64,000 bases of DNA from Planctomycetota bacterium (GTDB taxonomy: Bacteria; Planctomycetota; UBA1135; UBA2386). The stretch is taken from NCBI GenBank assembly GCA_028281765.1, contig JANQJF010000001.1:62001-126000 (forward strand), in the 5' to 3' direction. The notes beneath the pieces are model-generated. The model saw only the letters and a program-made list of their open reading frames with translations. It was not told the origin of the DNA and searched no databases. Numbering within the stretch: position 1 is the stretch's first letter; the number at the start of each line of letters is the position of its first letter. The translations under genes and the position numbers were made by a program. Shown in pieces: positions 27,149-34,514 of the stretch.

Positions 27149-27745
27149 ATGCCCGACCACCCCAGTCACGCCGACATCGACCGCGCCGTGACGGGAGATC
27201 CGAAGGCGATCGAGCGCCTGCTCGAGCACTACCTCGACCGCCTTCGCGCGTTCGTGCGCCTACGCACCGGTGAGCGCATCCGCGAGTACGAGTCGACCAG
27301 CGACCTCGTGCAGTCCGTCTGCCGCCAAGTTCTCGAGACCGCACCGGAGTTCGAGTTTCGTGGAGAGCCCGAGTTCCGGGCGTGGCTGTTCACGGCGGCG
27401 TCGAACAAGATCCGAGAGCGCGCGCGCGCCCTCGGCGCGAAGAAGCGCGACCGCGATCGCGAAGTGCACGGCGACGACGGAGTCCTCGAGGCGTACGGCG
27501 CGATCCTCCCGACGCCGAGCCAGATTGCGATCGGGCACGAACAGCGCGAGCGGCTCGAGCGAGCGTTCGACCAGCTCACGCCGCAGAACCGCGAAGTCTT
27601 GACCTTGTCGCGGATCGCACAGCTTCCAGCGAAGGAGATCGCTGCACACCAAGGGCGCTCCGAGGGCGCGGTGCGGAACGCGATCGCGCGCGCGCTCGCG
27701 CAGCTGTCGGGCCTCTTGGATCGTCAGTCGCGGAACCGCGACTGA
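27149..27745 (+). CDS. ECF-type RNA polymerase sigma factor
   Basis: 198 residues. The sigma2 region is at about residues 10-80 (AIERLLEHYLDRLRAFV; EYESTSDLVQSVCRQVL; FRAWLFTAASNKIRERAR) and sigma4 at about 125-190 (LTPQNREVLTLSRIAQLPAKEIAAHQGRSEGAVRNAIARAL, an HTH that reads the -35). The EYESTSDLVQSV form is typical of planctomycete/verrucomicrobial ECF factors that sit near kinases. No anti-sigma gene follows; a kinase-controlled mode is possible since a kinase gene is nearby. The 3' end overlaps the convergent membrane-protein gene by 22 bp. Confidence 0.9.
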   Translation: MPDHPSHADIDRAVTGDPKAIERLLEHYLDRLRAFVRLRTGERIREYESTSDLVQSVCRQVLETAPEFEFRGEPEFRAWLFTAASNKIRERARALGAKKRDRDREVHGDDGVLEAYGAILPTPSQIAIGHEQRERLERAFDQLTPQNREVLTLSRIAQLPAKEIAAHQGRSEGAVRNAIARALAQLSGLLDRQSRNRD

Positions 27746-29136
27746 GCCCAAGGCAGCGACTTCGGAAGCGCCATCGCCAGCGCGAGCATGACCGCGGGCA
27801 TGACATGCAGGACCGTGCGGTCCGCCGCGGTCGGCAAGTGCCAGGTCGGGTCGTGCGGCGTCGCGAAGAATACGACGTGATATCCGGCGAGCGCGACGAA
27901 CGCGGCGATGAATGGCACGAGCATCGGGCTGCGGAGGTTCCGCCAGGGCACGATTGCACACGCGAAGAGCAGAATCGGAATCGCGAGTCGGAACGGTCCC
28001 GGGGCGAGGATCAGATCGCCCCAGTAGTGACCCAAGACGGCGTCCCACCGCTCGGTCACCTGCGCGACAGCACGCTCGAAGAAGCCCATCCCGGTGTGCG
28101 CGGTCTCGGGGTCGAACAAGTCGTTCTTGGCGCCGAGGTATGCGTTGAAACCGGTGTGCACACCGAACACGGCGAGCGGCAGACCCAACCACGCTGACGC
28201 GGCGCTCCTTCCGGGCCACATCGCCGGCACTGCGCGCAGGACCCGCGCGAAGACGATTCCACACGCCAGGGCGACGAGAAGGAGTGCCCCCTCGTTCTTG
28301 GCCCACAGAGTCCCAGCGATCCCGCAGCAACACAGCGCCCACCACTCGGTCCGCCGCGTGTCGACCCAGCGGAGCCAAGCGTCGCAGGTGACGGCGAATG
28401 CGGTGAGCAACACCATCTCGGCGCGAGATGGCCCGATGTTCAGGTCGAAGATTCCCATCCCGAAGAACAGCACGAGGAGGAGGGCCGTAACGGACGGGCG
28501 CACATATCGCCGAATCGCTCCCGCTAAGACGAGCAGCAGCGCGATCGTGAACACCTGAATCGGCCAGCGATTGTCGACCAGCGTGATGTGACCCGCGTTC
28601 GTATATGTCCACAGGTGCAGCAACGGATCGAACATCGGGTAGTCGATGTGCTGCACGTGCACCTGCCCGTGGCGCACGATGTAGTCGAGGTCGAGCGCGG
28701 CGGCCGAGAACATCACCTTGGCCTTCTGCGAGAAGATGCTGGCCTCGTCGCCGTACAGCACGGGCTTCACGTTGAGCGCAAGCAAACGGACGACGATCCA
28801 CGCCGCCAACAGCACGAGCACGACGACGAGCGTGACCTCTTCGCGCGAACGAGGGCGAATCGCGGAGACGACGGATTCTCGACTCCGTGCCGACCACAGC
28901 ATCAGAAGCGAACCCACGGCGAACAGCGGCCCCAACCAGGTGCCGTCGATCGGCTTGGCGAGGACCGCCCACACGAACGTGACCAGGGCCGCGACTATGG
29001 TCCCGGTCAGCCACGCCCACCCTCCGAACGCGACCCGGTCACTCGAAAACCGCAGTCCGAGCAGTCGCAGGACCGCGACGCCACACAAGAACGGCGCGCC
29101 GAGGATCCAAAGGTGGTCCCACCAAGACAGCGTCAC
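27724..29136 (-). CDS. Polytopic membrane protein, probable GT-C-type glycosyltransferase
   Basis: 470 residues with about 10-12 hydrophobic segments. A conserved-looking acidic motif YGDEASIF after the third or fourth helix resembles the catalytic first-loop Asp-Glu of GT-C enzymes (ArnT/PMT-like), which use polyprenyl-phosphate sugars. The C-terminal part has several HxxFF/HDPTWH segments. The GTG at 29136 overlaps the stop of the upstream gene, and a longer frame upstream is shadow sequence. Substrate unknown. Confidence 0.72.
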   Translation of the reverse strand: MTLSWWDHLWILGAPFLCGVAVLRLLGLRFSSDRVAFGGWAWLTGTIVAALVTFVWAVLAKPIDGTWLGPLFAVGSLLMLWSARSRESVVSAIRPRSREEVTLVVVLVLLAAWIVVRLLALNVKPVLYGDEASIFSQKAKVMFSAAALDLDYIVRHGQVHVQHIDYPMFDPLLHLWTYTNAGHITLVDNRWPIQVFTIALLLVLAGAIRRYVRPSVTALLLVLFFGMGIFDLNIGPSRAEMVLLTAFAVTCDAWLRWVDTRRTEWWALCCCGIAGTLWAKNEGALLLVALACGIVFARVLRAVPAMWPGRSAASAWLGLPLAVFGVHTGFNAYLGAKNDLFDPETAHTGMGFFERAVAQVTERWDAVLGHYWGDLILAPGPFRLAIPILLFACAIVPWRNLRSPMLVPFIAAFVALAGYHVVFFATPHDPTWHLPTAADRTVLHVMPAVMLALAMALPKSLPWAQSRFRD

Positions 29137-29615
29137 GGTGCCCTCCAGAGCTGGAAGCGCTCGTTCCCCGCGACCTGGGTCCAGGTCGACGGCGGCGCTT
29201 CGCCTTCTTCGGGGTCGATCAGACAGACGCCGAGATCCTGTTCTCCGGCGACGCTTGCGACCAGCGCGGCGTTGTGGAAGTCGAACCCCCATACGGCGCG
29301 TGGGTGCAGACTGTGCCGCAACCGCATCAGCAGGAACGCCGACTCGACCGCCTTTGGGTGGTCGGCCATGCGCTCGAGATTCAGGAAGACCGTGCCGTGC
29401 TCGGGCACGTTGTCGCGCAGGGCGACGAAGGTCTCCCAGTGTTCGCCGAGCGCGCGCTGCAGTCGCAGTTCTTCCGTTTCGAACATCCCCTCCGTCGCCA
29501 CGTCGCGGACGAAGAGGGCGCCGATCAGCCACGCGGACGTGACGGTTTGCCACGCCAGCGCGGCGAGCAGGATCAGCGCGAGCGCGCGGCGGAGTTTGGA
29601 CGGGCGGGGCTCCAT
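29133..29615 (-). CDS. Membrane-anchored protein of unknown function
   Basis: 160 residues with one N-terminal transmembrane helix (about 12-35) after a basic stretch, so probably a type II anchored protein facing outward. The soluble part resembles the C-terminal soluble domain that follows the membrane part of some GT-C transferases (HGTVFLNLERMADHPKAVESAFLL). Its stop overlaps the start of the polytopic protein, so the two are coupled and probably act together. Confidence 0.7.
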   Translation of the reverse strand: MEPRPSKLRRALALILLAALAWQTVTSAWLIGALFVRDVATEGMFETEELRLQRALGEHWETFVALRDNVPEHGTVFLNLERMADHPKAVESAFLLMRLRHSLHPRAVWGFDFHNAALVASVAGEQDLGVCLIDPEEGEAPPSTWTQVAGNERFQLWRAP

Positions 29616-29657
29616 GCAGGAGTCACCCTTGTAACCCCGCCAGGCCCCGGCGCCACC

Positions 29658-30845
29658 CTACGGCGCGGACACGCGGACTTGGTAAAGCGGCGTGATCACG
29701 ATGCCAAGGGCGGCATCTCCCGGACACGCGGCCACGTATTGCATGTAGAACTGGAACCCGGCGGGGATCCCGACGAGTGAGATCGGTAGCGCCGCCGTGC
29801 CCGCCGCGTCGGCGAGTGCGCCGAAGCCGATCGCCGTCGCGAAGTTCAGCCCGAACGGACAGCCCACCGTGTTGAGCATCGGGAACGCTGGATTGAAGCC
29901 TGCGAAGTCGAACGCGAAGATCACGATGTTGTTCGGCGCGAGCCCGACCAGGTCGACGCCGAAGTTCGGGTTGCCCGCGGTCATCGGCCCGCGCAGCACC
30001 TGCCCCATCGCGTAGCTCGGGCAGGCACAGGGTGCACCCGCCGGCATCGGGCTCGGCGCCGGGTGATAGGTGATCCCGACGTCCATCGGCCCCCCGAAAG
30101 ACGGGAACGGCACGCCGGTGAAGATGTCGACGACCATGCCACCGCCGGTGACGTACACCGACCGCGGCATCCCGGGCATCGCCAGACCACTCTTGTCGAT
30201 GGTGATCCCGGTCGCAGGACCCGGCAGCGGCATCGGCGGCGGGAAAGGTCCGCCCACGGGCGCTCCGCCCGGCATGAAGTTGTAGGCGATCCCACCGATG
30301 TCCACCGCCCAGAGCGTGCCGGTGATCGGATCCCATTCGAGACCGGACAACGGCGGCAAGCCGCCGAAGAACGGCGCGAAAGGCGGAACGACGACGGGCC
30401 CGCCAGGGACGGGCACGACTCCGGCGACGACGAAGCCGTCGGTCAACCAGAGAATACCGGCGACCGGATCGATCGCCATGCCCATGACCATGCCCGCGCC
30501 GAGCACCGGCGGCGCGGGGAACGGCGCGAACACGGGCGCGCCAGCCGGATACGCGTTGTGCGGCGTGTTGGCAATGAACGGCCCGTTGCTGAACCACGTC
30601 ATGCCATTCGTGCTGTCGATCGAAACCGCACCGGGCGGGGCGAATCCGATCGGCCCAGGCGGCAGCGGCGGGATGGCCGGGTAGACGTTGATCGGCACGC
30701 CGGCGCCGGGGTAGAGGGGCGAGACGCCGGCGCCTTCCCAGAAGGTGGCCGCGGCGGCGTCGTGCACGACGAGATTCTGCGCAGAGGTCGTGGCGGCGAG
30801 CGTGCAGAGGGCGAGCCCGAGGGGGAACAGGGAGCGGGGAACCAT
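29658..30845 (-). CDS. Secreted Gly/Pro-rich protein of unknown function
   Basis: 395 residues starting at the ATG at 30845, giving a signal peptide ending at TTSAQN. The mature chain is rich in Pro, Gly, Phe and Val with repeated blocks of the type GIxWLTDGF, GTLWAVDIGG and SVYVTGGGMVVD, each about 60 residues apart, which look like propeller blades. The C-terminus (about 300-395) has Cys pairs (CACPSY, CPFGL, ACPGD) and PAGFQFYMQYV, resembling the C-terminal module of the secreted paralogs at 22725 and 24896. The open frame upstream of 30845 covers an inverted repeat and is unlikely to be coding. Confidence 0.75.
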   Translation of the reverse strand: MVPRSLFPLGLALCTLAATTSAQNLVVHDAAAATFWEGAGVSPLYPGAGVPINVYPAIPPLPPGPIGFAPPGAVSIDSTNGMTWFSNGPFIANTPHNAYPAGAPVFAPFPAPPVLGAGMVMGMAIDPVAGILWLTDGFVVAGVVPVPGGPVVVPPFAPFFGGLPPLSGLEWDPITGTLWAVDIGGIAYNFMPGGAPVGGPFPPPMPLPGPATGITIDKSGLAMPGMPRSVYVTGGGMVVDIFTGVPFPSFGGPMDVGITYHPAPSPMPAGAPCACPSYAMGQVLRGPMTAGNPNFGVDLVGLAPNNIVIFAFDFAGFNPAFPMLNTVGCPFGLNFATAIGFGALADAAGTAALPISLVGIPAGFQFYMQYVAACPGDAALGIVITPLYQVRVSAP

Positions 30846-30936
30846 GGTGTCGTTTCTCCGAGGTTGCGGTCGGCACGGAGCGCTGCCTGGAAAAGACGAC
30901 ACGCGCACCTCGAACCGACCTGGATCGGCAGGGATG

Positions 30937-31032
30937 GAACTGGCTGGCTTCGATGGGCTCGGTGTTTTTGGCGGCGTAACTCGGCCTGCGGGAACGCCGT
31001 AGGTGAGCGTGCCCATCGAAGCCAGCCAGTTC
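30937..31032. repeat. 22-bp perfect inverted repeat with 52-bp spacer
   Basis: Arms at 30937-30958 and 31011-31032 are perfect reverse complements. The spacer holds a smaller GGCGT/ACGCC pair. It lies in the 333-bp divergent gap (30846-31178) between a secreted-protein gene and the STN-like gene, in which I see no gene. It could be a regulatory palindrome, a processed RNA hairpin or a mobile-repeat remnant. Confidence 0.75.
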
Positions 31033-31178
31033 AGGAATGCTTCGGTGACCCCAGCGGGCGGAGGCGGCGTCACCGGAGTGGCTTTTCGAGAAAAACTGCC
31101 GTTCCCGCGACGAATCCCCCGAGCGGTGCCGTCTGCCTTCTCGAACACCGAAACCGGCCCAAGAGACGACCGAGAACG

Positions 31179-31928
31179 ATGCTGAAACTTCCCACGACCG
31201 CCGCACTGCTGACCACCGCACTGCTGACCCTCGCGACCACTGCCCCACTGACCGCCCAGAACCCCGGCGGCGTGATCTCGATCGAGTTTCCCGGCGGCAG
31301 TCTGACGACGCTACTCGAACAGATCCGGAAGGCCGGCGACAACGTCAACATCGTCGCCTCGAACCTCTCGGACAGCGTCGAGCTGCCGAAGCTCACGCTG
31401 AAGAACGCGACGGTCGGCGCGGCTCTCAAGGGCATCTCGAAGATCGTGGCGAGCCCGTACTACGTCGCGGTCGAGACCGAGATCGATGGCATCGGGCAGC
31501 CGGTCTACGCGCTGGCGATTCGCAAGAACACGGGTGTCACCAACACCGCGATGGCGTCCGGCCCTGACGTCGCCGTCTTCTCGTTGCGCGGGCTGACGGA
31601 GCGCCTCGCGACGGATCCAGAGGGCTCGAATCTGGTCATGCCGGCCAAGACGATCCTCTCGGCGATCGACGCCGGCCTCTCTGTGACGGTCGACGACAAA
31701 GACAGGACGCAGACCCCCGCGACAATCCGATACCACGAGGACTCGGGCCTTCTGTTCGTGCGCGGCTCACACATGCAAACCAGGCTCGCTCAGCAGGTCC
31801 TGTCGCAGCTCGAAGCGAATCTGAACGAACGACGCCAGGCCGCACACTTCAAGCTTCAGCAGGAGGAACGCGACAAGCGGAAGGCCGAGAAACCGGCGAA
31901 GCCCAGCCATCCCAGCCGCGGCCGCTAG
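31179..31928 (+). CDS. Secreted STN-like (secretin/TonB short N-terminal domain) protein
   Basis: 249 residues with a signal peptide (residues 1-27, ending LTAQN). Residues 35-85 (SLTTLLEQIRKAG, NIVASNLSDSVELPKLTLKNATVGAALKGI) look like a secretin/TonB short N-terminal domain, which packs as a small alpha/beta fold at the periplasmic side. The middle contains a second alpha/beta unit ending in LLFVRGSHMQTRLAQQVLSQLE, similar to secretin N-domains, then a charged Lys-rich tail. No pore-forming secretin domain follows. The TAG stop (31926-31928) is the first triplet of the palindromic element, so the C-terminus may have been cut by its insertion. Confidence 0.72.
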   Translation: MLKLPTTAALLTTALLTLATTAPLTAQNPGGVISIEFPGGSLTTLLEQIRKAGDNVNIVASNLSDSVELPKLTLKNATVGAALKGISKIVASPYYVAVETEIDGIGQPVYALAIRKNTGVTNTAMASGPDVAVFSLRGLTERLATDPEGSNLVMPAKTILSAIDAGLSVTVDDKDRTQTPATIRYHEDSGLLFVRGSHMQTRLAQQVLSQLEANLNERRQAAHFKLQQEERDKRKAEKPAKPSHPSRGR

Positions 31929-32098
31929 CCCGGATTATTCACGAAGCACCTACTGCGGTCGGCGATGTCACCATGCCATGGCCACGTGCCTTACTCGGCT
32001 TGTCCACCGACAAGCCTCCGTCGGCACCGCTCCGCTCGCGCCCATGGCACGGCAACCTCGCCGACCTCGCTACGGCGCCTCGTGCATAATCCGGGCTA
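31926..32098. mobile_element. MITE-like near-palindromic element
   Basis: The 173-bp segment begins TAGCCCGGATTAT and ends ATAATCCGGGCTA. Comparing the first 25 bases with the reverse complement of the last 25 gives 22 matches. The similarity continues inward for about 60 nt per arm (GGTCGGCGA, TGCCATGG), and a hairpin GGCTTGTC-CACC-GACAAGCC lies near the middle. There is no coding capacity for a transposase. The TA at each end could be a target-site duplication, as in Tc1/mariner-IS630-type MITEs. It supplies the stop of the gene before it and four bases of the -10-like TAGGAT of the gene after it. Confidence 0.65.
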
Positions 32099-32102
32099 GG
32101 AT
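32097..32102 (+). promoter_or_regulatory. -10-like TAGGAT, leaderless start
   Basis: TAGGAT ends 8 nt before the sigma-factor ATG at 32111; its first two bases lie within the right end of the MITE-like element. Confidence 0.35.
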
Positions 32103-32110
32103 GACTCTCG

Positions 32111-32716
32111 ATGGAGCGAGCGCTCGCGCCCCGAACAGAACCGGACGAAGCCTCTCACGAGGCTCCGTCGCGCCCATTGACGGCGCACCTCACGCCGCGC
32201 ATCGCGCGCGGCGACGAGGGCGCATTCGCGAGCTTCTACGAGCTTTGGTTCGATCGGGCGTTCGCGCTCGCGCGACGGACCTGCCGGCGGGACGAGTCGT
32301 TCTGCCTCGACATCGTGCAGGACGCGATGATGCGCGTCGTGAAGTCGATGCCGGGCCTCGAGACCGAGGCCGCGGTCGAAGCGTTCATGGGACGCGTCGT
32401 GCTCACGACGGCGATCGATCGACTGCGCGCGGACACGCGACGACGCAAGCGCGAGCGCAATGCGGCCAAGGACGAACTCGAACACGCGGGGCAGGAGCAT
32501 GCAGCCGAGGCGACCGAGCAGCTCGCGTGGCTCCACGGCACGATCGCCGAACTTCCGGATCGCGACCGCAAGCTGCTCGAGTCGCGCTTTCGCGACGGCC
32601 ATACACTCGCTCAGGCCGGGGCGAGCGTGGGACTGTCGGGCAACGCGGCGCACAGTCGGATTCGCAGGCTCGTCCAGTCTCTGCGCGACGCGGCACGAGG
32701 ACTTTTCCATGACTGA
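32111..32716 (+). CDS. ECF-type RNA polymerase sigma factor
   Basis: 201 residues. Sigma2 is at about 30-105 (GDEGAFASFYELWFDRAFALARR; SFCLDIVQDAMMRVVKSM; FMGRVVLTTAIDRLRADTRRR) and sigma4 at about 140-195 (IAELPDRDRKLLESRFRDGHTLAQAGASVGLSGNAAHSRIRRLV). The N-terminal 25 residues are acidic and Pro-rich. It overlaps by 8 bp the gene for a membrane protein that is its likely anti-sigma partner. Confidence 0.88.
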   Translation: MERALAPRTEPDEASHEAPSRPLTAHLTPRIARGDEGAFASFYELWFDRAFALARRTCRRDESFCLDIVQDAMMRVVKSMPGLETEAAVEAFMGRVVLTTAIDRLRADTRRRKRERNAAKDELEHAGQEHAAEATEQLAWLHGTIAELPDRDRKLLESRFRDGHTLAQAGASVGLSGNAAHSRIRRLVQSLRDAARGLFHD

Positions 32717-33197
32717 CCGACACGCACTGTTCCCCGTCGGCGTCACCTCGGCGTCGGATTCGTTGAGCCCCGCGGGCCACGCGCGCCGCGAGGCGATGGG
32801 CACGATGCTGCAAGGTGCCGTTCGCTCACGCCGGCGGCGCCGACGCGCGGCGCGGGCCGGTGTCGCGGCGACGTTCGTGGCACTCTTCGCGATGTTCCTG
32901 TGGCCGGGCGACGACCGCATTCCCGAAGCGGACCCGGAGAATGCGATCGCCGATCACGACGCGGAGATCCGACTCGAACACGCGGACTTCGCGATCGTCG
33001 CATCGGCCGACGACGTCCTCGCGCGGTTCTCCGCGCCACGACGAGAGCTCGACCCGTCGATCTTCCTCAACGACGACGGGCTCGTCCGGTGTCTCGACGA
33101 GGCACGGCAGCCGACGATGGTCTTGCGAACAGGCGATGCGCTGATCCTCTCACCCGAGCCGGAGCTCGATCCGTTCGACGCCCAGATGGGCGAATAG
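32709..33197 (+). CDS. Single-pass membrane protein, putative anti-sigma partner
   Basis: 162 residues. A cytoplasmic segment of about 50 residues ending in a poly-Arg patch (SRRRRRRAARAG) precedes one transmembrane helix (VAATFVALFAMFLW); the rest is acidic and would be outside. Overlap of 8 bp with the ECF sigma gene and this topology suggest an anti-sigma factor, though I see no zinc-binding HxxxCxxC motif. Function inferred from context only. Confidence 0.65.
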   Translation: MTDRHALFPVGVTSASDSLSPAGHARREAMGTMLQGAVRSRRRRRRAARAGVAATFVALFAMFLWPGDDRIPEADPENAIADHDAEIRLEHADFAIVASADDVLARFSAPRRELDPSIFLNDDGLVRCLDEARQPTMVLRTGDALILSPEPELDPFDAQMGE

Positions 33198-33203
33198 GCA
33201 GCG

Positions 33204-33548
33204 CTACCCGAAGTTGAGCCCACACTCCGGGCACCGCGTCGTGTCCTTCGTCGAGAACGCCGTCATGCACGCCGGACACGTCGTCTCCTCGGCGTCGAAG
33301 TCGACGACCGCTTCCGCGCTGCGTCGCTCTTCTTCGCTCAGAGCTTTCGCGTCGTGCTCGGCGAGAACCGCACGTGCGCGATCGAGATCGGGACCCGCGA
33401 CCGCGAGCCAGCCTCGAATGCTTCAAGCATTGGCCTTGGCGCCGGGCTCGCGCACCAGTTCGGCCGCGACGCCCGACTCCGACAACACGTTGCGCGCCCG
33501 CTCGAGATCTTTGCTGCCGCCCTGCAGCAGGGGAACCCAGTCACTCAT
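33204..33548 (-). CDS. DUF2007-like / zinc-ribbon protein with candidate selenocysteine 42
   Basis: Predicted 114-residue protein read through an in-frame TGA at 33425-33423. Residues 1-65 resemble the DUF2007 alpha/beta fold (LERARNVLSESGVAAELV, then WLAVAGPDLDRARAVL); the TGA is residue 42 in GAKANA-U-SIRGWLAV, between the two halves of that domain. Residues 90-114 form a zinc ribbon, CPAC-x11-CPEC, ending GLNFG before a TAG stop. Without readthrough the product is 41 residues and the downstream half has no good start of its own. A SECIS-like hairpin with a GGUC loop follows the TGA. ATG 33548 has CATAAT 8 nt upstream and no Shine-Dalgarno. It is a cytoplasmic protein by sequence; the role of DUF2007 is unknown. 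This gene is too fragmented by its TGA to be seen by ordinary gene finders. Confidence 0.72.
33392..33425 (-). promoter_or_regulatory. In-frame TGA (Sec42) plus SECIS-like hairpin with GGUC loop
   Basis: On the minus strand the TGA (33425-33423) is followed by a 7-pair stem, GGCTCGC with GCGGGTC (two G-U pairs), closing a GGTC tetraloop. The loop starts 20 nt after the TGA. Same loop as at 6494 and as E. coli fdhF. Confidence 0.68.
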
Positions 33549-33556
33549 GGCGACGG

Positions 33557-33562
33557 ATTATG
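33557..33562 (-). promoter_or_regulatory. -10-like CATAAT, leaderless start
   Basis: CATAAT on the minus strand, 8 nt before the ATG at 33548; no Shine-Dalgarno present. Confidence 0.4.
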
Positions 33563-33594
33563 CCCGCGACCGGATGCAACGCCAGGGGCCCCGC

Positions 33595-34428
33595 TCACGC
33601 GAGCACGGAGGCCGCTGAATCGAACCGCGGCAGGTGCACCTGGGTCCCGAAGGAGCTATCGAGAACGAGGCTCGACCGGGTGTCCGCCGCGACGGTTTCC
33701 GCCTCGGTGGGACTTTGGATCCGCCGTGCCGCCGGCGTCCGCCGCAGCTCGCGGTCGATCGAGATCGCGACGTTTCGACTCAAATCAGCGATGGACGATC
33801 TCGCCCCCTGCACGCGTTCGCGGGCGCCCTCGAGAGCCTTCTTCGTGCCCTCCCCGGCGACATCGAAGTCGACGAGCCCGAGCGAGCGCAACGAGAAGTC
33901 TTCGATCGGCACCTCGAACGATTCGCCGTCGCGTCCCGAGAATGCGTAGCCCTCCGCGTCATCGTCCGCAGCTCGTAGCAGAGCGATCCCACGGAACTCG
34001 GATTCGTCCGCGATATCACGGATCCGGTCGATGATCTCGTCGAACTTGCGCTGGTACTGGGAGCGCTGTGCGTCGGTCAGAACACCGTTCGTGCCTTCCT
34101 CGTTGGTCGCGTTGTCCCGAGCGGATTCGCGCGCGGCGGCGCTCAGTCGATCGAGGCGTCCGAGCTCCTCTTCGATGCGCGCGAGCCCGTCGTCGGCCGC
34201 CTGCGCGACCGCGATGCCCCCATTCAGATCGCGGATCAGTTCGGTGCTCTGGAACTGCTGCGCCCCGAGTCTTTCCGCGACTACCCGGGACACCTGCACG
34301 TCGGGACGGGCCGATCCGACGGCGCCGTTCGTCACGAAGTCACTGCCGGTGCCGAATCGCGACCGATCCGCGGAACCCAGTCGGGTCGAGGGGATCGAGA
34401 ACACGTTTCCCGGCAGCGGAATGGACAT
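33595..34428 (-). CDS. Flagellin-like protein
   Basis: 277 residues. The region 60-165 has the heptad and consensus features of the flagellin N-terminal D1 helices (NGGIAVAQAADDGLARIEEEL, RLDRLSAAARESARDN, YQRKFDEIIDRIRDIADESEFRGIALL), and residues 205-245 (ARERVQGARSSIADLSRNVAISIDREL) resemble the C-terminal helix. The extreme termini that form the D0 core are atypical: it begins MSIPLPGNVFSIP and ends with about 45 non-helical residues. No other flagellar genes are in the window. It may be a minor flagellin, a hook-associated relative or a repurposed filament protein. Confidence 0.7.
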   Translation of the reverse strand: MSIPLPGNVFSIPSTRLGSADRSRFGTGSDFVTNGAVGSARPDVQVSRVVAERLGAQQFQSTELIRDLNGGIAVAQAADDGLARIEEELGRLDRLSAAARESARDNATNEEGTNGVLTDAQRSQYQRKFDEIIDRIRDIADESEFRGIALLRAADDDAEGYAFSGRDGESFEVPIEDFSLRSLGLVDFDVAGEGTKKALEGARERVQGARSSIADLSRNVAISIDRELRRTPAARRIQSPTEAETVAADTRSSLVLDSSFGTQVHLPRFDSAASVLA

Positions 34429-34514
34429 GGTACGCTCGTCGGAGCGTGAATTCCATCGACACGAGCAGAAGAGGTGTTGAGCCTTTGGACACCTTCGGCT
34501 CGATTTGAGACACG

